Shown here: positions 17,480 through 25,622 of the stretch, piece after piece
Layout of the letters: each line of letters starts with the position of its first letter
Numbering within the stretch: the stretch's first letter is position 1
NCBI GenBank assembly: GCA_001724425.1
Contig: MEEK01000041.1
Coordinates: forward strand, 1 to 39,985
From: Microbacterium sp. SCN 70-27
GTDB lineage: Bacteria > Actinomycetota > Actinomycetes > Actinomycetales > Microbacteriaceae
Direction of reading: 5' to 3'
DNA: 39,985 nt
Program-made: the position numbers and the translations under genes
Notes under the pieces: generated by a model
What the model saw: only the letters and a program-made list of their open reading frames with translations
What the model was told of the DNA's origin: nothing
Databases searched by the model: none

Positions 17480-18952
17480 ATGACCAAACTCGAACCGGCC
17501 GGCGTCCAGACGCCCGCGCCGAAACTGTCCGGATCCCTCGGCGTCACCGCGATCGTCTTCATGGTCGTCGCAGCCGCCTCGCCCCTCACCGTGGTGGGAG
17601 GGGCCGCGCCGCTCGGGTTCCTCCTCGGCAACGGCGTGGGCTTCCCGACGCTGTTCGCCACGAGCGCCGTCATCCTGGTGCTGTTCTCGGTGGGACTGTC
17701 CGCGATGGCCAAGCACGTGGCCAAGCCCGGCGCCTTCTTCACGTACGTCGGCTACGGCCTGGGCCGCTCCGCGGGCCTCGCGGCCGCGTGGGTCGCCATG
17801 CTGACCTACACGACCGTGCAGATCGCGGTGTACGGCTACATCGGCTATCTGCTCTCCTACACCGTCGCCGCGATCGGAGGCCCGACGATCGCCTGGTGGG
17901 CGATGTCGATGCTCGTCATCGCGGCTGTCGGCATCCTCGGCTATCGGCACATCGACGTGTCGAGCAAGGTGCTCGGGATGCTGCTCATCGCCGAGGTGGG
18001 CATCGTCGTGGCGCTCATCGTGGCGGTGATCGTGACGGGCGGCGCCCAGGGACTGTCGGCCGCCCCGTTCGAGCCCGCCAACGTCCTGTCCGGATCGCCC
18101 GGCGTGGGGCTCATGTTCGCGATGGCCGCGTACATCGGGTTCGAGGCGACCGCGGTCTTCCGCGACGAGGCGCGCGACCCCGACAAGACCATCCCGAAGG
18201 CGACGTATGCCGCCGTCATCGGCGTCGGGGTCTTCTACACCCTGGCATCCTGGGCGCTCGTCATGGCGTGGGGACCGGATGGCGTCGTCGACGCCGCCGC
18301 CGAAGACCCGGGCTCGATGATGATCCGCACGATGGCCCGCTACCTCGGCACGTTCGGTGAGGTCGCCGTCAACATCCTGATGCTCACCGCGATGTTCGCC
18401 TGCGTGCTGTCGTTCCACAACGTGCTCACCCGCTACCAGCACTCGATGGCCGTCGCGGGCGTCCTCCCCGAGCGGCTCGCAGGAGTCCACGCGCGGCACC
18501 TGTCGCCGCACGCCTCCTCGCTCGTGCAGACGGCGACCGCAGGCATCCTCACGATCGTGTTCGCGGTCTGCGGCCTCGACCCGCTGCTGCAGGTGTTCAC
18601 CTGGTTCTCGGGCATCGCGACGCTCGCGATCGCGCTCCTCATGGCCGTGACCTCCGTCGCGATCATCGTCTACTTCGCCCGCACGAAGAGGGACCGCCGC
18701 CTCTGGCACACCGTGATCGCGCCGGTCCTGGGCCTGCTCGGACTCCTCGGTGCGGCCGGTCTCATCGCCGCCAACTTCCCGATGCTCGTGAGCGACGTGG
18801 ATGCCGAGGGCAACCCCGCCTTCGGGCTCACGAGCACCCTGCTGCTCTCGCTCATCGTCGTCGCGGCGGTCGTCGGGTTCGTCCAGGCGGCCTGGATCAG
18901 GGCGCGCCGCCCCGCCGCCTACGCCAAGCTCACCGACGCGATCGCCGCGTGA
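17480..18952 (+). CDS. APC-family amino acid/amine permease of the amine oxidase operon
   Basis: A protein of 490 residues with about twelve hydrophobic helices. The ATG at 17480 follows AGGAGG (17469-17474). The first helix block (GSLGVTAIVFMVVAAASPLT, about 16-35), AKPGAFFTYVGYGLGR near 80 and IGFEATAVFRDEARDPDKTI near 220 fit the amino acid-polyamine-organocation family. It is followed 26 nt later by the copper amine oxidase, so it probably imports that enzyme's amine substrate. It is a different protein from the divergent permease at 15718-17262 but of the same superfamily; the pair may serve substrate and product, or two substrates. Confidence 0.89.
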   Translation: MTKLEPAGVQTPAPKLSGSLGVTAIVFMVVAAASPLTVVGGAAPLGFLLGNGVGFPTLFATSAVILVLFSVGLSAMAKHVAKPGAFFTYVGYGLGRSAGLAAAWVAMLTYTTVQIAVYGYIGYLLSYTVAAIGGPTIAWWAMSMLVIAAVGILGYRHIDVSSKVLGMLLIAEVGIVVALIVAVIVTGGAQGLSAAPFEPANVLSGSPGVGLMFAMAAYIGFEATAVFRDEARDPDKTIPKATYAAVIGVGVFYTLASWALVMAWGPDGVVDAAAEDPGSMMIRTMARYLGTFGEVAVNILMLTAMFACVLSFHNVLTRYQHSMAVAGVLPERLAGVHARHLSPHASSLVQTATAGILTIVFAVCGLDPLLQVFTWFSGIATLAIALLMAVTSVAIIVYFARTKRDRRLWHTVIAPVLGLLGLLGAAGLIAANFPMLVSDVDAEGNPAFGLTSTLLLSLIVVAAVVGFVQAAWIRARRPAAYAKLTDAIAA

Positions 18953-18978
18953 CCCTCGACCCCGACAAGGAGAACCAC

Positions 18979-21030
18979 ATGACTCTCACCGACCTCGCCG
19001 CCACCTCGACGGCCGCCTCCGCTCCCGCCCACCCGCTGGCTTCCCTCACCGCGACCGAGATCGAAGCGGTCCGCGCCGTCGTGCTCTCACTGCCCTCCAC
19101 GACGGAGCAGACCCGCTTCGCCTACGTCGGGCTCGACGAGCCGGCGAAGGGCGACATCCTCGCCTGGGAGCAGGGTGCGCCCGCCCCCGCCCGCGTCGCC
19201 CGGGTGCAGCTGCTCGACATGCTCTCGGCGCGCTCCAGCGACCTGCGCGTCTCGCTCGCCACCGGCGAGGTGCTGAGCGAGACCGTGCTCGACGGCACGG
19301 CGGGGCAGCTGCCGGTGCTGGATGCCGAGTTCGAGGCCGTCGGCGACATCGCGAACGCCGACGAGGCGTGGATCGCCGCGCTCGCCGCGCGGGGCCTCGC
19401 GACCTCGGACGTCGTGCTCGTGCCGCTGTCGGCCGGTCACTACGGGTACGCGCAGGAGGACGGGCGCCGCATCCTCCGTGCGTTCGCGTTCCAGCAGTTC
19501 TCGCCGAGCGACCACCCGTGGGCCCACCCCGTCGACGGCCTCACCGCCTACATCGACGTCGCCGACCGCCGCATCATCGAGATCGTCGACACCCCGGGAT
19601 TCGACATCCCGCAGACGAGCGGCAACTTCGACGACCCCGCCGTGCAGGGTCCGCCGCTCGAGGGGCTGAAGCCGATCGAGATCACGCAGCCGGAGGGGTC
19701 GAGCTTCACCGTCGAGGACGAGCACGTCGTCTGGGGAGACTGGGATCTGCGCATCGGGTTCGACACCCGGGAGGGCCTCATCATGCGTCAGCTCTCCTTC
19801 AAGGGGCGCCCCGTGATGTACCGCGGCTCGATCAGCGAGATGGTCGTTCCCTACGGCGACCCCGCGCCGAACCGGTTCTGGCAGAACTACTTCGACACCG
19901 GCGAGTACCTCTTCGGCCGGTACACGAACGAGCTCGAGCTCGGCTGCGACTGCGTCGGTGACATCACCTACCTCGATGTGACCCTCGCCGACGAGCTCGG
20001 TCTACCGCGCACCGTGCGCAACGGCGTGTGCATGCACGAAGAGGACTTCGGATCCCTCTGGAAGCACACCGACATCTTCACCGGCTCCGCCGAGGTGCGC
20101 CGTCAGCGTCGCCTCGTGATCTCGTTCTTCACGACGGTCGGCAACTACGACTACGGGTTCTTCTGGTACCTGTACCTCGACGGCACGATCGAGTGCGAGG
20201 CGAAGCTCACCGGCATCCTCTTCACGTCGGCGTACCCGGGGGAGGGCTACCCGTTCGCCTCCGAGGTCGCGCCCGGGCTCGGAGCGCCCTATCACCAGCA
20301 CCTGTTCTCGGCGCGGTTGGACATGACCGTCGACGGCATCGCGAACGTCGTGAACGAGATCGATGCCGTCCGGGTGCCGATCTCGGCCGAGAACCCCGCG
20401 GGCAACGCCTTCACGAAGCAGGTGACGCCGATCACGTCGGAGCTCGTCTCGGGCCGTGTCGCCGACGGCGCACGCAACCGGGTCTGGCAGATCGCGTCGA
20501 CCGAGAAGACCACCGCGATGGGGCAGCCGACGTCGTATGTGCTGTTCCCGACCGAGACGCCGGTGCTGCTCGCCGACGACGATTCGTCGATCGCAGCGCG
20601 GGCCACGTTCGCGACGAAGAACCTCTTCGTCACGAAGTACGACCCGGCCGAGCGCTATGCGGCGGGGGATTTCGTCAACCAGCACCCCGGAGGCGCGGGC
20701 ATCCCGGAGTTCATCGCCGGTGACGAGCCCCTCGTGGGCGAGGACCTCGTGCTGTGGCACACGTTCGGGCTCACGCACTTCCCACGGAACGAGGACTGGC
20801 CCGTCATGCCGATGGACTACGCCAAGTTCACGCTCAAGCCGTACAACTTCTTCGAGCGGAACCCCACGCTGAACGTCCCGCCGTCGACGGCGGCGCACTG
20901 CGCGCCGAAGGCGGTCTCGGGCGGGTACGGGCCGGCCGGTCACGATCACTCGGGTCACGATCACGCCGGTCCCGACCACTCGGGTCACGACCACGCCGGT
21001 CACGACCACCATGGCCACCACCACGGCTGA
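18979..21030 (+). CDS. Copper amine oxidase (TPQ primary-amine oxidase) with His-rich tail
   Basis: A protein of 683 residues. The ATG at 18979 follows GGAG with 6 nt spacing; a GTG at 18949 overlapping the permease stop is a weaker option. It oxidises a primary amine to aldehyde, ammonia and hydrogen peroxide. Tyr390 in VGNYDYGFF is the precursor of topaquinone. Copper ligands are His439 and His441 (YHQHLFSARLDM) and His600 (LTHFPRNEDWPVMP). Asp306 in NYFDTGEYLFG is the expected catalytic base. The layout resembles the Arthrobacter phenylethylamine/tyramine oxidases. No signal peptide is seen, so the enzyme is probably cytoplasmic. The last 32 residues are an unusual GHDHSGHDHAG-type tail rich in His and Asp, likely metal-binding. 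Confidence 0.93.
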   Translation: MTLTDLAATSTAASAPAHPLASLTATEIEAVRAVVLSLPSTTEQTRFAYVGLDEPAKGDILAWEQGAPAPARVARVQLLDMLSARSSDLRVSLATGEVLSETVLDGTAGQLPVLDAEFEAVGDIANADEAWIAALAARGLATSDVVLVPLSAGHYGYAQEDGRRILRAFAFQQFSPSDHPWAHPVDGLTAYIDVADRRIIEIVDTPGFDIPQTSGNFDDPAVQGPPLEGLKPIEITQPEGSSFTVEDEHVVWGDWDLRIGFDTREGLIMRQLSFKGRPVMYRGSISEMVVPYGDPAPNRFWQNYFDTGEYLFGRYTNELELGCDCVGDITYLDVTLADELGLPRTVRNGVCMHEEDFGSLWKHTDIFTGSAEVRRQRRLVISFFTTVGNYDYGFFWYLYLDGTIECEAKLTGILFTSAYPGEGYPFASEVAPGLGAPYHQHLFSARLDMTVDGIANVVNEIDAVRVPISAENPAGNAFTKQVTPITSELVSGRVADGARNRVWQIASTEKTTAMGQPTSYVLFPTETPVLLADDDSSIAARATFATKNLFVTKYDPAERYAAGDFVNQHPGGAGIPEFIAGDEPLVGEDLVLWHTFGLTHFPRNEDWPVMPMDYAKFTLKPYNFFERNPTLNVPPSTAAHCAPKAVSGGYGPAGHDHSGHDHAGPDHSGHDHAGHDHHGHHHG

Positions 21031-21033
21031 GTC

Positions 21034-21547
21034 GTGACCCTGCATCTTCTCGCCCTCGCGCCCGCCGCGGTCGGTCTGTGCTGCCTGGCAGCCGACCGCC
21101 GGCGGGGCGGCCGTGACGCAGCTCGTTCCCGCCGTGTGGTGGGTGGCGTCGCTCCTCGCCGGTGCGATGGCGCTCGCCGCCACACGGGGGCGCGCACGCG
21201 TCGTCGCGACCGGGTCTTCCGGTCCGTCTGGCGGCGCCGGGGGTGCCGGTGGCGCGGCGATGGCTCACGGTGCGATGCCCGGCGTCGCGATGGCGGTGCA
21301 TTCCGCCGCGGGAATGGTGGTCATGGCAGCGCTCCTGCTCGCGATGAGCGCCTCCGCGGCGGGGGCGGGCGCGGCCCATCACCACTCGGGCACGCCCGCG
21401 TTCGGGCCGGCGGCCATGGTGCTCGGCGGCGGGTACGTCGTCGCCTCCGCCGTTTTCGCCCTGCGTTCGCGTGGGGCCCTCGAACGGGCTCAGTACGCGG
21501 CGATGGCGGGCTCGGTCGCGCTCATGGCGGCCGCACTCGTGGGGTGA
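21034..21547 (+). CDS. Small His/Met-rich membrane protein, apparent frameshift near 21104
   Basis: Not recognised with certainty. A GTG at 21034, 3 nt after the amine oxidase stop, opens a hydrophobic N-terminus (MTLHLLALAPAAVGLCCLAA) in one frame. The continuation lies in the next frame from about 21107 on: VTQLVPAVWWVASLLAGAMA, then a Gly linker, MAHGAMPGVAMAVHSAAGMV, HHHSG and two more hydrophobic segments. Removing one G from GGGG (21104-21107) joins both parts without a break, giving about 170 residues and four TM helices. As written, only a 144-residue form from the GTG at 21113 could be made. It may be a sequencing error, a true mutation or a recoding event. The Met/His clusters beside a copper enzyme suggest copper handling, which is inference. 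Its 3' end overlaps the convergent monooxygenase gene by 58 nt. Confidence 0.6.
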
Positions 21548-22632
21548 GCTGCGCGCTCCTCGGCGACGATCGCGCGCACGGCGTCGCGCCCGGCGCGGTT
21601 GGCCCCGACCGTCGACTGCGACGGGCCGTAGCCGATGAGGAACAGCCGCGGCTCGTCGGTCGATCTGCCGTTCTCGACCCGCACCCCGCCCGACGCCGTG
21701 CGCAGGTGGAGCGGCGCGAGGTGGCGGATGTCGGCACGGAAGCCCGTCGCCCAGAGGATCGCATCCGCCCGCTCGAACGTGCCGTCGGGCATCCGCACGC
21801 CGTCCGGTTCGATGGCCGTGAACATCGGATGCCGCACGAGCACGCCGCGCTCCCGCGCCGCCTCCGACCACGGCGTCCGGTGCTGACCGGTCACCGAGAT
21901 GACGCTCCCGGGCGGCTCACCGCGCCGCACCCGCTCTTCGACGCCGGCGATCGCGGCGATGCGCGCGGCGGTGTCGAACTCCGTGGCATCCCACGTCACC
22001 TCGTGGCGCGTGACCCAGAACGTGTCCGCGACGTGCGAGATCTCCTCGAGAAGCTGGACGGCGGAGATGCCCGCGCCGACGATGATCACGCGCTCGCCGG
22101 CGAACTCCGCGGCATCCACGTAGTCGTGCACGTGCAGCTGGCGTCCGCGGAACGTGTCCGCCCCGGGGACCGTCGGCCAGAACGGGCGACGCCACGTGCC
22201 GGTCGCGTTGATGACGTAGCGGGCCGCCCACGTGCCGGCATCCGTCTCGACGAGCAGTCGCCCGCGCGGATCGTCGTCGGCGCGGCGCACGGCGCGCACC
22301 TGCACGGGGCGGCGCACGCGCAGATCGAAACGCTCTTCGTACGCGGCGAAATAGTCCGGGAGCACCTCCCGCGCGGGGGATGCCGGGTCGGCCGGCGGCA
22401 CCGGCGCCCCGGGCAGTTCGTGGATGCCGTTGACGGTGCCCATCACGAGTGAACCCCAGCGGTGCTGCCAGGCGCCGCCCGGTGCGGCGTCGGCATCCAG
22501 CACGACGAACGTGCCGCCGGGCGCGTCCGTCGAGGGGAGGGGTGAGAAGCCGCGGCGGCGCAGGTGATAGGCGGCCGAGAGCCCTGCCTGGCCTGCGCCG
22601 ATCACGACGACGTCGACGGGCTCGGGCTGCAT
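21490..22632 (-). CDS. FAD/NAD(P)-dependent monooxygenase-like oxidoreductase
   Basis: A protein of 380 residues. It has an N-terminal FAD-binding GxGxxG (VVVIGAGQAGLSAAYHLRRR, 9-28) and a second dinucleotide-binding motif, VIIVGAGISAVQLLEEI (near 185), for NADPH. The C-terminal ATG motif is DAILWATGFRADIRHL. GGAWQHRWGSL replaces the classical Baeyer-Villiger/FMO fingerprint. Similar proteins are annotated as flavin-containing monooxygenases or NAD(P)-binding oxidoreductases (CzcO/TrkA-like). The substrate is unknown. No clear RBS or -10 box precedes the ATG. It lies convergent to the amine oxidase operon and divergent from dnaX, so a role in amine breakdown is possible but unproven. Confidence 0.85.
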   Translation of the reverse strand: MQPEPVDVVVIGAGQAGLSAAYHLRRRGFSPLPSTDAPGGTFVVLDADAAPGGAWQHRWGSLVMGTVNGIHELPGAPVPPADPASPAREVLPDYFAAYEERFDLRVRRPVQVRAVRRADDDPRGRLLVETDAGTWAARYVINATGTWRRPFWPTVPGADTFRGRQLHVHDYVDAAEFAGERVIIVGAGISAVQLLEEISHVADTFWVTRHEVTWDATEFDTAARIAAIAGVEERVRRGEPPGSVISVTGQHRTPWSEAARERGVLVRHPMFTAIEPDGVRMPDGTFERADAILWATGFRADIRHLAPLHLRTASGGVRVENGRSTDEPRLFLIGYGPSQSTVGANRAGRDAVRAIVAEERAAHPTSAAAMSATEPAIAAY

Positions 22633-22700
22633 ACCTGTGTCAACGCGGGCGGGCGCGGGTTGTTCCCCGGCGTCCCCGCCGCGATGTCGGTGCCACGCCG

Positions 22701-22706
22701 TAGGCT
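22701..22706 (+). promoter_or_regulatory. -10 box (TAGGCT) of dnaX, leaderless
   Basis: TAGGCT is followed by 6 nt (GTTCGG) and the GTG at 22713; no RBS is present. Confidence 0.6.
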
Positions 22707-22712
22707 GTTCGG

Positions 22713-25025
22713 GTGACCACCGCCCTGTATCGCCGCTACCGGCCCGAGAGTTTCGGCGAGATGATCGGGCAGAGCCAGGTCACCGATCCGCTCATGACCG
22801 CGCTGCGCGGCGACCGCGTCGGGCACGCGTACCTGTTCAGCGGGCCGCGCGGCTGCGGCAAGACGACGTCGGCGCGCATCCTCGCCCGCTGCCTGAACTG
22901 CGCCGAGGGGCCGACCGACACGCCGTGCGGAACGTGCGACAGCTGCGTCGAACTCGGCCGCGGCGGCGGCGGGTCGCTCGACGTGGTCGAGATCGACGCG
23001 GCATCCCACAACGGTGTCGACGACGCGCGCGATCTGCGCGAGCGCGCGATCTTCGCGCCTGCGCGCGACCGGTTCAAGATCTTCATCCTCGACGAGGCGC
23101 ACATGGTCACGCCGCAGGGCTTCAACGCGCTGCTGAAGCTCGTCGAAGAGCCGCCCGACCACGTCAAGTTCATCTTCGCGACGACCGAGCCCGAGAAGGT
23201 CATCGGCACGATCCGCTCGCGCACGCACCACTACCCCTTCCGGCTCGTCGCGCCCGCCGCAATGCTCGCCTACGTCGAGGAACTGTGTGCGCAGGAAGGC
23301 GTGCAGGTCGAAGCGGGCGTCCTGCCGCTCGTCGTGCGCGCCGGTGGCGGGTCGCCGCGCGACACGCTGTCGCTGCTCGATCAGCTCATCGCGGGTTCCG
23401 ACCCGTCGACGGGTTCGGGCGAGACCATCGTCCGCTACGAGCGGGCCGTCGCCCTCCTCGGCTACACGCATGCCGAGCTTCTCGACGACGTCGTCTCCGC
23501 CTTCGGGGCGCACGACGCCGGCGCCGCGTTCGCCGCGGTCGACCGCGTCGTCCAGACCGGTCAGGATCCGCGCCGCTTCGTCGACGACCTCCTCGAGCGC
23601 CTTCGCGACCTCATCATCGTGGCCGCGACGGGCGATGCGGCCCCCGCGGTACTGCGCGGCATCCCCGCCGACGAGCTCGACCGGATGGCGCGGCAGGCCG
23701 CGACGTTCGGCACCGACCGACTGTCCCGCATCGCCGACCTCGTCGCCGGGACTCTCGACGACATGACCGGCGCCACGTCGCCGCGCCTGCAGCTCGAACT
23801 CCTCGTCGCGCGTGTGCTCGCGGCGGGGTCGGGGGTCGCGGCCGCAGACGCCGGTGCGCCGGGTGCTGCCGCCCCGGCGCCGAGCGCGCCTGCGGCCGGG
23901 ACGCCCGCGCCCGCGCCGGTGACGGTATCTGCTGCGCCCGCGGCGACCGCCCCGGCCGGTTCGGGCCTCACGGCGGTGAGCGCGCCGGAGAAGACGGATG
24001 CCGCGCCAGCGTCGGCTCCCGCTGGGTCGCCCGCCGCAGCTGCCACGCCGTCGCCTCTCACGGAGTCGGCTGCCGCCGAACCGCCCCTCGCGGAAGCCCC
24101 CGCGGCGACGTCCGCCGACGCCGCGCCCCCGCGCCCCACCGGGCCCGTCACGCTCGAGCGCGTGCGCGACGCGTGGCCCGCCGTGCTCCAGCGGCTCGAA
24201 TCGAACCGCCCGTCGTGGCTGCTGGCGAGCGCCGCCACTCCCGTCGGGTACGCGGATGACGTGCTCACCCTGAGCTTCCAGAGCCAGGCCGACGTCGCCG
24301 CCTTCAAGAAGCTCGCGGCGGGCAAGGGCCCGAGCGAGGACCTCCGCGGTGCGATCCTCGACAAACTCGGCGTCCGCGTGAAGTACGTCGCGCGCCACGA
24401 CGCCGGTGGCGCCGGACCCGACAGCGGCACTGGAGGCCCCGGACCCGACAATGGACCCGGCGATGGACCCAGAGCTTCCGGCGGTGCCGGACCCACCGGA
24501 CCCACGGGCGGCGCCGGAGCAGGCGGATCCACCGGACCCGCGGCAGGTCATGGCCGTCCCGGCGGGCCCGGGGCGCCGGCATCCGGGCGAACCTCACGCG
24601 CGGCATCCGCGGCCGGGCCCGTCCGCGGCCCCGCTCCCTCCGCGCACGCTGCAGCGCCCGTCACCGAATGGGCCGTTGCGGCCATCCCGGCGAGCGACCC
24701 GGCCGGTCCGTCGTTGCCGGTCGACGACGAGCCCGAGGATGCCGCCGTGTCACCCGTGCGCACGATGACGCTCGAGCACGACGGTGCGGTGATCCCGTTC
24801 TCCGACACTCCGCCCGACGACGAGGACGAGATCCCGCCGCCACCCGATGACGACGCACCGATCCCCGCGCGCGCCCCGGTCGCGGTCGAGCGCCCCGCCG
24901 TCCGCGCGCCGCGAGTCCCCGGCCGAAACGGCATCGAACGCGTCGGAGAGTCGGTCGTGCGGCAGGTGCTCGGTGCGACCTACGTGCGAGACGAGCCGTA
25001 CCAATCAGCCACGAGGTTCTCCTGA
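22713..25025 (+). CDS. dnaX: DNA polymerase III subunit gamma/tau
   Basis: A protein of 770 residues. This is the clamp-loader ATPase that also ties the polymerase cores together. Walker A is FSGPRGCGKTT (42-52). A Cys4 zinc module lies between about 59 and 79 (CLNC...CGTCDSC). DEAH-type Walker B is FIFATTEPEK preceded by ILDEAHMVTPQGFNALLKLV, and the SRC-like block is TIRSRTHHYPFRL. Conserved clamp-loader domains end near 370. After that come an Ala/Pro-rich linker, a small folded block around 470-560, and a Gly/Pro-rich stretch (about 565-640). No A-rich slippery site for a gamma form was seen. The GTG start follows a -10 box by 6 nt. recR begins 3 nt after its stop, the standard dnaX-recR order. 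Confidence 0.95.
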   Translation: MTTALYRRYRPESFGEMIGQSQVTDPLMTALRGDRVGHAYLFSGPRGCGKTTSARILARCLNCAEGPTDTPCGTCDSCVELGRGGGGSLDVVEIDAASHNGVDDARDLRERAIFAPARDRFKIFILDEAHMVTPQGFNALLKLVEEPPDHVKFIFATTEPEKVIGTIRSRTHHYPFRLVAPAAMLAYVEELCAQEGVQVEAGVLPLVVRAGGGSPRDTLSLLDQLIAGSDPSTGSGETIVRYERAVALLGYTHAELLDDVVSAFGAHDAGAAFAAVDRVVQTGQDPRRFVDDLLERLRDLIIVAATGDAAPAVLRGIPADELDRMARQAATFGTDRLSRIADLVAGTLDDMTGATSPRLQLELLVARVLAAGSGVAAADAGAPGAAAPAPSAPAAGTPAPAPVTVSAAPAATAPAGSGLTAVSAPEKTDAAPASAPAGSPAAAATPSPLTESAAAEPPLAEAPAATSADAAPPRPTGPVTLERVRDAWPAVLQRLESNRPSWLLASAATPVGYADDVLTLSFQSQADVAAFKKLAAGKGPSEDLRGAILDKLGVRVKYVARHDAGGAGPDSGTGGPGPDNGPGDGPRASGGAGPTGPTGGAGAGGSTGPAAGHGRPGGPGAPASGRTSRAASAAGPVRGPAPSAHAAAPVTEWAVAAIPASDPAGPSLPVDDEPEDAAVSPVRTMTLEHDGAVIPFSDTPPDDEDEIPPPPDDDAPIPARAPVAVERPAVRAPRVPGRNGIERVGESVVRQVLGATYVRDEPYQSATRFS

Positions 25026-25028
25026 GCC

Positions 25029-25622
25029 ATGTACGACGGCATCGTCCAAGACCTGATCGATGAGTTCGGCCGGCTTCCCGGCATCGGACCGAAGTCGGCC
25101 CAGCGCATCGCGTTCCACATCCTGCAGACGCCGACGTTCGACGTCTCGCGCCTGTCGCAGCTGCTCGGTGAGCTGCGCGAGCGCGTGCGCTTCTGCGAGA
25201 TCTGCGGCAACGTCAGCGAGCAGGAACGCTGCGCGATCTGCCGCGACCCGCGGCGCGACCAGACGCTCATCTGCGTCGTCGAGGATGCCAAGGACGTCTC
25301 GGCCATCGAGCGGACCCGCGAGTTCCGGGGCCTCTACCACGTGCTGGGCGGAGCGATCAGTCCGATCGCCGGCATCGGCCCCGACGATCTGCGGGTCACC
25401 CAGCTCATGCAGCGCCTCGCCGACGGGACGGTGCAGGAGGTCATCCTCGCCACGAACCCGAACCTCGAGGGCGAGGCGACCGCGACCTACCTCAGCAGGC
25501 TTCTGCACACGCTCGAGATCCGCGTGACCCGTCTCGCCTCCGGTCTGCCGGTCGGCGGCGACCTCGAGTACGCCGACGAGGTCACCCTCGGCCGGGCGTT
25601 CGAGGGGCGCCGGAGCGTCTGA
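25029..25622 (+). CDS. recR: Recombination protein RecR
   Basis: A protein of 197 residues, the exact family length. The N-terminal HhH region ([20 protein letters not shown]) is followed by the Cys4 zinc finger [18 protein letters not shown] (57-74) and a Toprim domain ([28 protein letters not shown]). It works with RecF/RecO to load RecA at gaps. It follows dnaX by 3 nt, and its stop overlaps the start of the EamA transporter (TGATG), so the three genes are one operon. Confidence 0.97.
   Translation: MYDGIVQDLIDEFGRLPGIGPKSAQRIAFHILQTPTFDVSRLSQLLGELRERVRFCEICGNVSEQERCAICRDPRRDQTLICVVEDAKDVSAIERTREFRGLYHVLGGAISPIAGIGPDDLRVTQLMQRLADGTVQEVILATNPNLEGEATATYLSRLLHTLEIRVTRLASGLPVGGDLEYADEVTLGRAFEGRRSV

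Noticed and set aside
21130..22452. Long continuation of the frame that opens at 21034
   Set aside because: After about 28 codons it becomes Arg-rich and antisense to the FAD oxidoreductase; only its start is likely real, joined by a frame change.
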